A stretch of 64,000 nt of DNA from Lachnospiraceae bacterium GAM79 (GTDB taxonomy: Bacteria > Bacillota > Clostridia > Lachnospirales > Lachnospiraceae), in the NCBI GenBank assembly GCA_003584705.1, contig AP018536.1:434001-498000 (forward strand), read 5' to 3'. The notes beneath the pieces were generated by a model. That model ran no database searches. It was not told the DNA's origin and saw only the letters and a program-made list of their open reading frames with translations. Numbering within the stretch: position 1 is the stretch's first letter; every line of letters begins with the position of its first letter. The translations under genes were made by a program, and so were the position numbers. Shown in pieces: positions 32,995-41,913 of this stretch.

Positions 32995-35265
32995 ATGAAT
33001 TTAGAGCAGACTTTAAATGAGATCACCGGCAAATTATATGGCAAGAATATCGGTGCCTGCACCGATGCACAGCTGTACACCGGAGTATTACAGCTGACCA
33101 AAGAGAAGATGGCAGAGACTCCCGCCATTACAGGAGACAAGAAGGTATATTATATTTCCATGGAGTTCCTGATCGGTAAGCTGTTATCCAACAATCTGAT
33201 CAATTTAGGCATCTATGAGGAGTTGAGCGATATCCTGAAGAAGAACGGCAAAACCATCGCAGACATCGAAGAGGCAGAACCCGAACCTTCTCTGGGTAAC
33301 GGGGGTTTAGGCAGACTGGCAGCCTGCTTCCTGGATTCCATCGCTACCCTGGGACTTCCCGGGGACGGTATCGGTCTGAATTACCACTTCGGATTGTTCA
33401 AGCAGGTATTCAAGGATCACCTGCAGAACGCCGAGAAGAATGACTGGATCCAGAAGGATTCCTGGCTGAACAATACCGGCACAAAATTCGAAGTATCTTT
33501 CGGTGACCGCAAGGTGACTTCCGTACTTTATGATATTGATGTCGTAGGTTATGAGAATGGACTGAACAAGCTGCATTTATTTGATGTCGAGACCGTAGAC
33601 GAGAGTCTGGTAAAGAAGGGCATTACTTTTGATAAGAAAGCTATCGAGAAGAACCTGACCCTGTTCCTGTATCCTGATGATTCCGATGAGGCAGGTAATC
33701 TGCTGCGTATCTATCAGGAATACTTCATGGTATGCAACGGTGCCCAGCTGATCCTGAAGGAAGTAAAGGAAAAGGGTTATGATCTGCATACTCTGCCCGA
33801 ACATGTAGCGATCCAGATCAACGATACCCATCCTACCATGGTTATCCCCGAGCTGATCCGCATTCTCACCACAGAGGAAGGTTTCACTATGGATGAAGCT
33901 ATCGACGTAGTAAGCCACACCTGTGCTTATACGAACCACACCATTCTGGCAGAAGCTCTGGAGAAATGGCCTCTGGCTTATATCGAGGAAGTAGTGCCTC
34001 AGCTGGTTCCCATCATCAAGGAGCTGAGTGACCGTGTGGCAAAGAAATATAAGGACGAAAAAGTTCAGATCATTGACAAGGACAAGAGAGTGCACATGGC
34101 ACATATCGACATCCACTATGGCTATAGTGTCAACGGCGTGGCAGCGATCCATACCGAGATCCTGAAGCAGAGCGAACTCAATCATTTTTACAAGATCTAT
34201 CCCGAGAAGTTCAACAACAAGACCAACGGTATTACCTTCCGCAGATGGTTGCTGTCCTGCAACCATGAGCTGGCTGCCTTCCTGACCCAGACCATTGGCG
34301 ACGGCTACAAGAAGGATGCGGATGAATTACAGAAGCTGTTAGAGCATAAGGACGATCAGGCCGTACTGGATGCCATCTACGACATCAAGAAGACCAAGAA
34401 GGCAGAACTGGTATCCTATATCAAGGAGAAGGAGGGCGTGGAGCTGAATCCCGATTCCATCTTCGATATTCAGGTAAAGCGTCTGCATGAGTATAAGCGT
34501 CAGCAGATGAATGCACTGTATATCATTCACAAATATTTGGAGATCAAGGGCGGCAGGAAACCTTCTACTCCACTGACCTTTATCTTCGGTGCAAAGGCTG
34601 CGCCTGCGTATGTGATTGCTCAGGATATCATCCATCTTCTGCTGGTAATGTCCGACATTATCAATAACGATCCTGAAGTCAGCCCTTACATGAAGCTTGT
34701 TATGGTAGAGAACTATAACGTAAGCTATGCTGAGAAGCTGATCCCTGCCTGCGATATCTCCGAGCAGATCTCCCTGGCATCCAAGGAGGCATCCGGAACC
34801 GGTAACATGAAGTTCATGTTAAACGGTGCTGTAACACTGGGTACCAGTGACGGTGCAAACGTAGAGATCCATGAGTTGGTAGGCGATGACAATATCTACA
34901 TCTTCGGTAAGGATAGTGACACTGTGATCAAGCATTACGAGAAGGCAGATTATGTCTCTAAGGACTACTACAAGAAGAGCCCTGTGATCAAAGAGGCTGT
35001 AGATTTCATCGTCAGCAAAGAAGTGCTCAAGGTCGGCAAAAAGGAGAACCTGGAGCGTCTGTACAACGAGCTGCTGAACAAAGACTGGTTCATGACCCTG
35101 CTTGACTTAGAGGACTACATCAAGGTAAAGGATCAGGCATTTGCTGATTACGAGGATCAGCAGAAGTGGAAGAAGATGATGTTAGTGAACATCGCCAAGG
35201 CCGGATTCTTCTCCTCCGACAGAACTATTGCAGAGTACAACAGAGATATCTGGAAGCTGAAATAA
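32995..35265 (+). CDS. glgP: glycogen/maltodextrin phosphorylase
   Basis: 756 residues, GT35 family. It releases glucose 1-phosphate from alpha-1,4-glucans using phosphate and pyridoxal phosphate. Motifs: [17 protein letters not shown] near residue 95, [10 protein letters not shown], and the pyridoxal-phosphate Lys in GTGNMKF near residue 600. The N-terminus is shorter than in animal and many bacterial enzymes, as is usual in clostridia. GGAG lies 6 nt before the chosen ATG; an upstream in-frame ATG at 32935 lacks a site. The LacI regulator upstream and the malQ operon downstream suggest a shared maltodextrin pathway. Confidence 0.96.
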   Translation: MNLEQTLNEITGKLYGKNIGACTDAQLYTGVLQLTKEKMAETPAITGDKKVYYISMEFLIGKLLSNNLINLGIYEELSDILKKNGKTIADIEEAEPEPSLGNGGLGRLAACFLDSIATLGLPGDGIGLNYHFGLFKQVFKDHLQNAEKNDWIQKDSWLNNTGTKFEVSFGDRKVTSVLYDIDVVGYENGLNKLHLFDVETVDESLVKKGITFDKKAIEKNLTLFLYPDDSDEAGNLLRIYQEYFMVCNGAQLILKEVKEKGYDLHTLPEHVAIQINDTHPTMVIPELIRILTTEEGFTMDEAIDVVSHTCAYTNHTILAEALEKWPLAYIEEVVPQLVPIIKELSDRVAKKYKDEKVQIIDKDKRVHMAHIDIHYGYSVNGVAAIHTEILKQSELNHFYKIYPEKFNNKTNGITFRRWLLSCNHELAAFLTQTIGDGYKKDADELQKLLEHKDDQAVLDAIYDIKKTKKAELVSYIKEKEGVELNPDSIFDIQVKRLHEYKRQQMNALYIIHKYLEIKGGRKPSTPLTFIFGAKAAPAYVIAQDIIHLLLVMSDIINNDPEVSPYMKLVMVENYNVSYAEKLIPACDISEQISLASKEASGTGNMKFMLNGAVTLGTSDGANVEIHELVGDDNIYIFGKDSDTVIKHYEKADYVSKDYYKKSPVIKEAVDFIVSKEVLKVGKKENLERLYNELLNKDWFMTLLDLEDYIKVKDQAFADYEDQQKWKKMMLVNIAKAGFFSSDRTIAEYNRDIWKLK

Positions 35266-35285
35266 ATGGAAAGTTAGCCTAGCTA

Positions 35286-35433
35286 CGAGCCATGCAAAAA
35301 TAGAACGGAATACCTCGGTGGGAGCTTGCTCACACAAGAGGTTATTTCGTTCTATTTTTATACGGCGACAGCCGTCTATGAAATAAGATTGACAGCGTTC
35401 TTTGCTGACAATCTTATGAATAGGCATGGTTCG
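35286..35433 (+). repeat. CUUG-capped multi-branch module within the 641-bp element
   Basis: CGAGCCATGC (35286-35295) pairs with GCATGGTTCG (35424-35433, one G-U) around three hairpins. Hairpin A has arms AAAAATAGAACG/CGTTCTATTTTT and a GAG-CTTG-CTC cap (CTTG at 35325-35328) and could also terminate glgP. Hairpin B is ACGGC-GACA-GCCGT (35362-35375). Hairpin C has arms ATAAGATTG and CAATCTTAT. The layout matches the element at 16401-16572. Confidence 0.65.
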
Positions 35434-35741
35434 TAGCGGAGGGAGCCTTAGACCAGACGAACTCCCGGAGCATGCGATACACATGTCTCGATGTAAGGTC
35501 TCCGGATGTGAATTTTCTACGAAAAGTGATGAGTAGTTCTCGTCATGACGGGGCCGCCTACAGTCGACATCCATGTCGACAATCGGCTGACGCGGACATC
35601 GTGTCCGCTTTCCCCCTGCCTTTCAGCACTTTTCTAGAAAATGTCAACATCCTCCGACAAACATCTTCGACATGGCACCGCATACGCCGGGAGTTCTGCG
35701 TTTTGGAAAGCTTTCAAAAAAACCAGTAGCCCCGGCTGGGT

Positions 35742-35850
35742 ATAAGAATAAGCAGTGCCGTAAGCAGACGTCGGTACTTAGCGGTCGTATTGTGACCGCT
35801 TATGTACCGCTACGCTCTGCGACAGAGCGCGAGCGTGCCGCGTTTCTTAT
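35742..35850 (+). repeat. 109-nt structured core, copy 1
   Basis: Runs from ATAAG to CTTAT. A central hairpin has nested helices GCAGACG/CG-n-TCTGC, CGGTAC/GTACCG and a tip helix GCGGTC/GACCGC with a GTATTGT loop. The same core, same length, lies inverted at 62141-62249. The tip helix differs at four base pairs with both sides changed together, while the surrounding sequence is almost identical. The segment CGCTCTG can pair either upstream with GCAGACG or downstream with CAGAGCG. Confidence 0.8.
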
Positions 35851-35902
35851 ACCCTGCCAAGGGCTACGGGGATTTGATAGCATTTCTTTACTAACTTTCC
35901 AT

Positions 35903-37456
35903 TTACAGCTTTGTGGTCCACTGGGACAGATCCCAGACCTGGGTAGCCAGGCCATCGTAGAATTCCGGCTCATGGCAGACCATGAGAATACTTCCCTTGT
36001 ATTCTTTCAGTGCCCGTTTCAGCTCGTCTTTGGCATCCACATCCAGATGGTTCGTTGGCTCGTCCAGTAACAGAACATTCGTGGCACGGTTCATGAGCTT
36101 GCAGAGTCTTACCTTTGCCTGCTCACCACCGCTGAGTACCTTTACGCGGCTCTCAATATGCTTTGTGGTCAGACCGCATCTGGCCAGGGCGGAACGCACC
36201 TCATACTGGGTAAACGCGGGAAATTCCTGCCAGATCTCTTCGATACAGCTGTTGTCACCGGAACCGGACATTTCCTGCTCGAAATAACCGATTTCCAGAT
36301 AATCCCCCTGCTCCACTTCGCCGGACAGAGGCGGGATCAGTCCCAGAATGCTCTTCAACAGTGTGGTCTTACCGATACCGTTGGCACCGATCAGCGCTAC
36401 CTTCTCGCCACGTTCCATGGACAGATTCAGGGGCTTGGACAGCGGCTCGTCATAACCGATGATCAGATCCTTTGTCTCAAAAATGATACGACCAGTGGTG
36501 CGGCCCTCCTTGAAAGAGAATTCAGGCTTCGGCTTCTCCGCAGCCAGCTCGATGACATCCATCTTATCCAGCTTCTTCTGGCGGGACATGGCCATGTTTC
36601 GGGTGGATACACGGGCCTTGTTTCTTGCTACGAAATCCCTCAAATCGGCGATCTCCTTCTGCTGACGATTATATGCGGCCTCCAGCTGGGATTTCTTCAT
36701 GGCATAGACTTCCTGGAACTTGTCGTAATCGCCCACATAGCGGGTCAGCTCCTGATTGTCCATGTGATAGATCAGGTTGATGACACTGTTCAGGAAGGGA
36801 ATGTCATGGCTGATCAGGATAAATGCGTTCTCATATTCATTCAGATAACGCTTGAGCCATTCGATATGTTCCGCATCCAGATAGTTGGTCGGCTCATCCA
36901 GCAGCAGAATATCGGGCTTTTCCAACAGAAGTTTGCCCAGCAGAACTTTGGTACGCTGACCACCTGACAACTCTGTCACATCACGGTCCAGGCCGATATC
37001 CATCAGTCCCAGAGCTCTTGCCACTTCCTCCACTTTGGCATCGATCATATAGAAATCATGCATAGTCAGCAGATCCTGGATTGTTCCCAGGTCTTCCATG
37101 TACTGTTCCAGTTCTTCCGAGGTGGCATCTCCCATTTTGTCACAGATTTCATTCATCTGTGCTTCCATATCGTATAAGAAATCAAAAGCGGAAGCCAGTA
37201 CCTGACGGATCGTCATACCGGGGGTCAGCACTGTATGCTGGTCCAGATAGCCGACGCGGACATTCTTCGCCCATTCCACTTTGCCCTCATCCGGCATCAG
37301 TTTACCGGTGATAATATTCATAAAGGTAGATTTTCCCTCGCCGTTGGCACCGATGAGACCGATATGTTCCCCCTTCAGCAGGCGAAACGATACATCGTTA
37401 AAAATAGCACGGTCTCCAAATCCGTGGGTCAGGTGTTCTACGTTTAATATGCTCAT
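35903..37456 (-). CDS. ABC-F family ATPase
   Basis: 517 residues with two fused nucleotide-binding domains and no membrane segment. Domain 1 has GANGEGKST, LSGGQRTK and ILLLDEPTNYLD; domain 2 has GANGIGKTT, LSGGEQAK and LLLDEPTNHLD. A charged linker (about 240-310) corresponds to the interdomain P-site tRNA interaction motif. ABC-F proteins act on the ribosome, easing stalled elongation or conferring antibiotic tolerance; which applies here is not clear. GAGG precedes the ATG. Its stop codon lies inside the right inverted repeat of the 641-bp element. Confidence 0.94.
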   Translation of the reverse strand: MSILNVEHLTHGFGDRAIFNDVSFRLLKGEHIGLIGANGEGKSTFMNIITGKLMPDEGKVEWAKNVRVGYLDQHTVLTPGMTIRQVLASAFDFLYDMEAQMNEICDKMGDATSEELEQYMEDLGTIQDLLTMHDFYMIDAKVEEVARALGLMDIGLDRDVTELSGGQRTKVLLGKLLLEKPDILLLDEPTNYLDAEHIEWLKRYLNEYENAFILISHDIPFLNSVINLIYHMDNQELTRYVGDYDKFQEVYAMKKSQLEAAYNRQQKEIADLRDFVARNKARVSTRNMAMSRQKKLDKMDVIELAAEKPKPEFSFKEGRTTGRIIFETKDLIIGYDEPLSKPLNLSMERGEKVALIGANGIGKTTLLKSILGLIPPLSGEVEQGDYLEIGYFEQEMSGSGDNSCIEEIWQEFPAFTQYEVRSALARCGLTTKHIESRVKVLSGGEQAKVRLCKLMNRATNVLLLDEPTNHLDVDAKDELKRALKEYKGSILMVCHEPEFYDGLATQVWDLSQWTTKL

Positions 37457-37578
37457 ATTTCCTCACATTCTGCTGCTTTGCAGCGTCGTTTCCATCAATA
37501 GTCCTTTGCAAGTATAGCGTACTGTCCGTAGTTTTGTAAAGAAAGAAAGCAAAAAGGGTGGAAAACAATAATTTTTTG

Positions 37579-37608
37579 TTGTGAAAAAGAGCACATATGT
37601 GCTATGAT
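37579..37608 (+). promoter_or_regulatory. promoter of AEC copy 2 with palindromic spacer
   Basis: TTGTGA (37579-37584) and TATGAT (37603-37608) have 18-bp spacing. A perfect 14-bp palindrome AGCACATATGTGCT (37590-37603) fills the spacer and is a strong operator candidate. The rest of the 222-bp gap from 37457 shows nothing else recognisable. Confidence 0.6.
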
Positions 37609-37678
37609 GTACGCGGTTTTGCGAATGGGGTTCTGAATAGTTACTATTTCCTGATTAAATACAGAAAGAAGGCAGCGT

Positions 37679-38593
37679 ATGCTTTTACTTCAACAAATGG
37701 TGATTTTTTTCCTGATCATGCTGATCGGGTACATCTGCAGAAAGGTCGGAGTATTCGGGGAAAATACCGGCAAGATGATCTCCGGTATCGTCATTAATAT
37801 CGGCAATCCGGCGCTGATCATTGCCTCCGGCATGAATCCTGAAACATTGGAAAATAAGGCGGCATTGTTGGTTACGCTGGCTGTGGCGCTGATCTTTTTT
37901 GCTATCATGTTTGTGATTGCAGAGCTGATTCCGAGACTGCTTCGGGCAGACAGAGAAGATTATGGTTCTTATCAGGTCATGACGATCTTCGCCAATATTG
38001 GCTTTATGGGCTATCCTCTGCTGGATGCCATGTACGGCGGTGAAGCAGTGATCCATGCTGCAATTTTTAATCTGCTTTACAGTGTGCTGATCTATACCTA
38101 TGGCATTAACAGGATGAAGACCTCCGGACAGCGGGAAAAGCTGAACTGGAAGCAGCTGATGAATGTGGGGGTGATCTCCTGCCTCATTGCAGTGACCCTG
38201 TATATCAGTAATCTTCCGGTTCCGATGGTCTTCAAAGATACTGCCACCCGGATCGGAGCTGTCACCGGACCATTAAGTATGCTGGTAATCGGTGATTCGC
38301 TGGCACAGATCCGGTTAAAGGATCTGTTTACGGATGTGCGGCTGCTGCTCTTTTCTGTTGTGAAGCTGCTGCTTATGCCGGCACTGCTTCTGTGGGGACT
38401 GCGTTTTTTCATTACAGACCCCATGTTTCTGGGTGTCTGTCTGGTCATGACGGCCACACCTGTCGGCAGCATGACAGTCATGCTGGCGCAGCAATATGAC
38501 GGTGATTACCGGCTGACCTCTAAGGGCGTGGCGCTGACCACTGTGCTGTCCGTAGCTACAATGCCGTTTCTGTTCTGGCTGTTGAAAATTTAA
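37679..38593 (+). CDS. AEC family transporter (copy 2)
   Basis: 304 residues, the same length as the carrier at 1392-2306 and alignable to it without gaps. About ten membrane segments, with INIGNPALIIASGMNPE, FANIGFMGYPLLD and TPVGSMTVMLAQQYDGD. Substrate unknown, probably an organic acid or similar anion by family. AAGAAGG precedes the ATG. Unlike copy 1, its base composition matches the bulk of the window. Its promoter has a palindrome that I do not see in front of copy 1, so the two may be regulated differently. Confidence 0.92.
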   Translation: MLLLQQMVIFFLIMLIGYICRKVGVFGENTGKMISGIVINIGNPALIIASGMNPETLENKAALLVTLAVALIFFAIMFVIAELIPRLLRADREDYGSYQVMTIFANIGFMGYPLLDAMYGGEAVIHAAIFNLLYSVLIYTYGINRMKTSGQREKLNWKQLMNVGVISCLIAVTLYISNLPVPMVFKDTATRIGAVTGPLSMLVIGDSLAQIRLKDLFTDVRLLLFSVVKLLLMPALLLWGLRFFITDPMFLGVCLVMTATPVGSMTVMLAQQYDGDYRLTSKGVALTTVLSVATMPFLFWLLKI

Positions 38594-38698
38594 TGAAACT
38601 TTTTCTACCGGATTGTCGTCTGATAGAATAGGGATCCCCAAAAAGGGGATACTGCAACTGAACATGGGAAATATCCCTGCAAAACAAGGAGAGATTTT

Positions 38699-39331
38699 AT
38701 GAAAAAGAAATTAGCATGTATGTTACTTATGAGTGCTCTGGCACTTTCTATGACCGCCTGCGGAGGCAAGGATAATAACGGTGCTGCATCAGACAACCAG
38801 CAGTCCACCATGGAGAGCACCGCAGCGGGACAGGAGACCGGCGAGGCCGGTAGTACAACCGCTGCACAGAATCCGAAGGACGCTGCGAAAGCGTTACAGA
38901 GTGCAAAAAAGGCAGTTACGGATGCACTGGGAGACAATTACTGGCCGGATTCCGAGATACCCGGGGAAATGCTGAACGAGACCTACGGTGTCAGTGCGGA
39001 GCTCTATGATGCCTACCTGGGAGAGGCACCCATGATCAGCGTCAATGTAGATACTTTATTGATTATTCATGCAAAAGATGGTAAGGTAGAAGAGGTAGAA
39101 AGTGCATTGAACGCCTACCGTGACAGTCTGGTGAATGACACGATGCAGTATCCCATGAATCTGGGCAAGATTCAGGCATCCCGAGTGGAACGGATAGGCG
39201 ATTATGTATGCTTTGTACAGTTGGGTGCGGACACTTCCTCTGTGGAAGAACAGGGCGATGAGGCCGTGATCACTTACTGTCAGGAGCAGAATGAACTTGC
39301 CCTGGAGGCTATCAGACAGACTCTGGAGTAA
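38699..39331 (+). CDS. DUF4358-type lipoprotein
   Basis: 210 residues. A lipoprotein signal with lipobox MTACG (Cys about residue 21) is followed by a Ser/Thr/Gln/Gly-rich linker and a domain (about 85-205) with NVDTLLIIHAKDGKVEEVE, as in the DUF4358 family of clostridia. Function unknown. It is 16 bp upstream of an MBOAT acyltransferase and a DHHW protein, a recurrent trio, so it may be the cell-surface part of an O-acylation system. AAGGAG precedes the ATG. Confidence 0.85.
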   Translation: MKKKLACMLLMSALALSMTACGGKDNNGAASDNQQSTMESTAAGQETGEAGSTTAAQNPKDAAKALQSAKKAVTDALGDNYWPDSEIPGEMLNETYGVSAELYDAYLGEAPMISVNVDTLLIIHAKDGKVEEVESALNAYRDSLVNDTMQYPMNLGKIQASRVERIGDYVCFVQLGADTSSVEEQGDEAVITYCQEQNELALEAIRQTLE

Positions 39332-39347
39332 ATACGGAGTAGAGTGA

Positions 39348-40763
39348 ATGGTATTCAGCAGTGTATTGTTTCTTTTTCGGTTTTTGCCGATTTTTATGAT
39401 CTGCTATTTCCTGGTTCCCCGGAAGATGAAGAATCTGGTTCTCTTCCTGGGGAGCCTGGTCTTTTATGCCTGGGGAGAGCCCGTCTATATTTTCCTCATG
39501 CTTTTTTCTACCATATCCGATTATGTGTGGGGAAGGCTGATCGAAGAATACAGAGGGAAGGATCGCTCCAGGATCTTTTTGCTATGTTCCATTGTCATCA
39601 ATCTTTTTATCCTGGGATTTTTTAAATATGCCGATTTCCTGATGCAGACGGTGAATGCGGTCTTCGGAACGTCGATTCCGTTTCTGAATCTTCCGTTACC
39701 CATCGGAATTTCCTTTTACACCTTCCAGACCATGTCTTATGTGATCGATGTGTACCGGGGCGATACAAAAGCGCAGCGCAATATTCTGCAGTTCGGTGTC
39801 TACGTGACCATGTTCCCACAGCTGATCGCCGGGCCTATTTTAAAGTATCATCAGGTGGAACGGTATCTGCAGGACAGACGGATCGACCTGGATGCCATCA
39901 GCTATGGTGCGAAGCGTTTTGTGACGGGACTGGCGAAAAAGGTATTGCTGGCCAATAATCTGGGATTATTATGGAAACAGGTAACGGAGCTGGGAACGGA
40001 TCAGATGAGTGTTCTCATGGCATGGCTGGGAATTGCCGCCTTTGCATTGCAGATCTACTTTGATTTTTCAGGCTATTCCGACATGGCGATCGGACTGGGG
40101 GCAGTCTTAGGCTTCCATTTCCCGGAGAACTTCAATTATCCATACGTTGCCACTTCGGTCAAAGATTTCTGGCACAGATGGCATATTTCCCTAAGTACCT
40201 GGTTCAAGGAGTATGTGTATATTCCGCTGGGTGGCAATCGCAAGGGCTTGCCGAGACAGCTGTTTAATATTCTGGTGGTATGGATGCTGACCGGTATCTG
40301 GCACGGTGCGGGATGGAACTTCCTGTTCTGGGGGCTGTGGTTTGCGCTTTTCCTGATTCTGGAAAAACTGTTTCTGGGAGAAGTTCTGGAGAGTGTGCCC
40401 AAAGTGTTCGGCAGGGTTTATACGCTGGCGGTGGTATTGATCAGCTGGGTATTTTTTGCACTGGAAAGTCCCGGTGAGATTCTGGCTTATCTGCAGGCTA
40501 TGTTTGGAATGAACGGGGTAGGGCCCGTGAATTCACTGGCCATGTTTTTGAGCAATGAGTATCTGGTGCTTCTGGTCATCGCATTGGTGGCATGTCTTCC
40601 GCTAGGCAGCAGACTGGTGCATGCTTTGAAAAGCAGTAAGACAGGCCCCGCCATGGCACTGTACCGGTTGGGAGAAAAGGTGATTCCGGCAGTACTGCTG
40701 CTTCTGTCGGTGGCGTATATTGTGGATGCGTCGTATAATCCCTTTTTGTATTTTCGATTCTAA
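39348..40763 (+). CDS. MBOAT family O-acyltransferase (AlgI-like)
   Basis: 471 residues with ten or more membrane segments. Family landmarks: PIGISFYTFQTMSYVIDVYRG, FPQLIAGPI, FDFSGYSDMAIG, FWHRWHISLSTWF and the catalytic His in GIWHGAGWNF. Such proteins pass acyl groups, usually acetyl, across the membrane to cell-wall or exopolysaccharide acceptors. The next gene encodes the DHHW partner, which would take the acyl group outside. Target glycan unknown. Confidence 0.94.
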   Translation: MVFSSVLFLFRFLPIFMICYFLVPRKMKNLVLFLGSLVFYAWGEPVYIFLMLFSTISDYVWGRLIEEYRGKDRSRIFLLCSIVINLFILGFFKYADFLMQTVNAVFGTSIPFLNLPLPIGISFYTFQTMSYVIDVYRGDTKAQRNILQFGVYVTMFPQLIAGPILKYHQVERYLQDRRIDLDAISYGAKRFVTGLAKKVLLANNLGLLWKQVTELGTDQMSVLMAWLGIAAFALQIYFDFSGYSDMAIGLGAVLGFHFPENFNYPYVATSVKDFWHRWHISLSTWFKEYVYIPLGGNRKGLPRQLFNILVVWMLTGIWHGAGWNFLFWGLWFALFLILEKLFLGEVLESVPKVFGRVYTLAVVLISWVFFALESPGEILAYLQAMFGMNGVGPVNSLAMFLSNEYLVLLVIALVACLPLGSRLVHALKSSKTGPAMALYRLGEKVIPAVLLLLSVAYIVDASYNPFLYFRF

Positions 40764-40783
40764 CCGGGAAGGAGGAACCGCAT

Positions 40784-41902
40784 ATGGATGATAAAAGAAA
40801 TTCGCTGTTGACCATCGGACTGGTCTGTGCGGTACTTCTGGTTCTGGGAGTGGCAGATCTGTGGAACAGTGACAGAGTATATTCGGAAGCGGAGAACCGG
40901 GTGCTGGCTTCCCGCCCTGCCTTTTCCTGGGAGAGTCTTTTTACGGGAGAATACGGGGATGCGTATGAGAAATACATGTCCGACCAGTTCGTAGGACGGG
41001 ATAAATGGGTAGGACTTAAGACCCGGGCAGATATCTGTTTCCGGAAAAAAGAGATCAACGGGGTCTATCTGGGAGCAGACCGGTATCTGATCGGAGTAAA
41101 CGATCCCGATGAGTATACGGAGCAGATGGAAAATTCCCGTGTCGCATCGTTAACAAAGCTGGTGAACCACTGGGATGCCAAAGTCATGCTGGTACCGACG
41201 GCGGACAACATTCTCACGGATAAGCTGCCGGCATTTGCACCTTATTATGACGAAGAACGGCTGCTTACGAAGGTAAGGAATTCTATTGGAGAAGAGCATT
41301 ATATAGATGTGTATCACGCTTTGCAGGAGCATGCACAGGAGCCCATCTATTATCGCACGGATCATCATTGGACCAGCCTGGGAGCCTATTACGGATTTCT
41401 TGCCTGGGCGGACAGTGTGGGACGCTTTCCCTATCCGTATGATGTCAATGGCAGGAAGACGGTGTCGGAGGATTTTCAGGGAACCCTGCAGTCCCGGATC
41501 AATGTGGACTGGACGAAGGATAGCATACAGTATTTCCCGGAGACGGAGAAAAAAGCAATATCGGTGACCTATGATTTTACGGACACGGCAGATTCTCTGT
41601 ATGCACCGGATTATCTGGACACCAAGAATCAGTACGGCTTTTTTCTGAATGACAATCATGCATTTATTGAGATCCACACAGAATATAATCCCGGCAAGAC
41701 GCTGTTCGTCATCAAGGATTCTTATGCCAATAGCCTGATTCCGCTGCTCACGACCCATTACGAGAATATCTATGTGGTAGATCTGCGGTATTATAACGGA
41801 AAACTGTTCCAGCTGATGGAGCAATATGAACCGGAGCAGGGAATGGATGTGCTGGTGTTGTATGACTGCATTCACTTTTTAGAGGACTTTAAGTATTATT
41901 AA
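40784..41902 (+). CDS. DHHW family protein (AlgJ/AlgX-like)
   Basis: 372 residues with one N-terminal membrane anchor (about 9-27) and an extracytoplasmic SGNH-like domain. The name-giving DHHW motif is seen in YRTDHHWTSLGAYYGF (near residue 194), and a likely nucleophile is in FVIKDSYANS (near 311). It is expected to complete O-acylation of a surface polysaccharide with the MBOAT protein encoded 20 bp upstream. AGGAGG lies upstream of the start. Confidence 0.9.
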   Translation: MDDKRNSLLTIGLVCAVLLVLGVADLWNSDRVYSEAENRVLASRPAFSWESLFTGEYGDAYEKYMSDQFVGRDKWVGLKTRADICFRKKEINGVYLGADRYLIGVNDPDEYTEQMENSRVASLTKLVNHWDAKVMLVPTADNILTDKLPAFAPYYDEERLLTKVRNSIGEEHYIDVYHALQEHAQEPIYYRTDHHWTSLGAYYGFLAWADSVGRFPYPYDVNGRKTVSEDFQGTLQSRINVDWTKDSIQYFPETEKKAISVTYDFTDTADSLYAPDYLDTKNQYGFFLNDNHAFIEIHTEYNPGKTLFVIKDSYANSLIPLLTTHYENIYVVDLRYYNGKLFQLMEQYEPEQGMDVLVLYDCIHFLEDFKYY

Positions 41903-41913
41903 GGAGGCTTATT

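Larger units (their letters stand above)
35264..35904. repeat. 641-bp non-coding element bounded by 14-bp perfect inverted repeats
   Basis: AAATGGAAAGTTAG at 35264-35277 and its exact complement CTAACTTTCCATTT at 35891-35904 coincide with the stop codons of the convergent genes glgP and ABC-F. Inside are three hairpin-rich blocks: 35286-35433; 35459-35696 (outer arms GAACTCCCGG/CCGGGAGTTC, inner arms near 35512-35528 and 35627-35642, plus GTCGAC and GCGGACA hairpins); and 35726-35867 (arms GTAGCCC/GGGCTAC and GGGTATAAGAA/TTCTTATACCC). No convincing protein is encoded. It could be a non-autonomous mobile element or a very large structured RNA or terminator region. Confidence 0.7.

Noticed and set aside
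32583..33140. Minus-strand reading frame with a 17-residue repeat (Phe/Pro/Leu-rich) across the 51-bp repeats
   Set aside because: The repeat length is a multiple of three, which keeps all frames open. There is no ribosome binding site or domain, and the frame runs over the glgP promoter and start.
35459..35696. Possible insertion sequence or small genes inside the 641-bp element
   Set aside because: The frames there are short, overlap palindromes and show no transposase motif or ribosome binding site.
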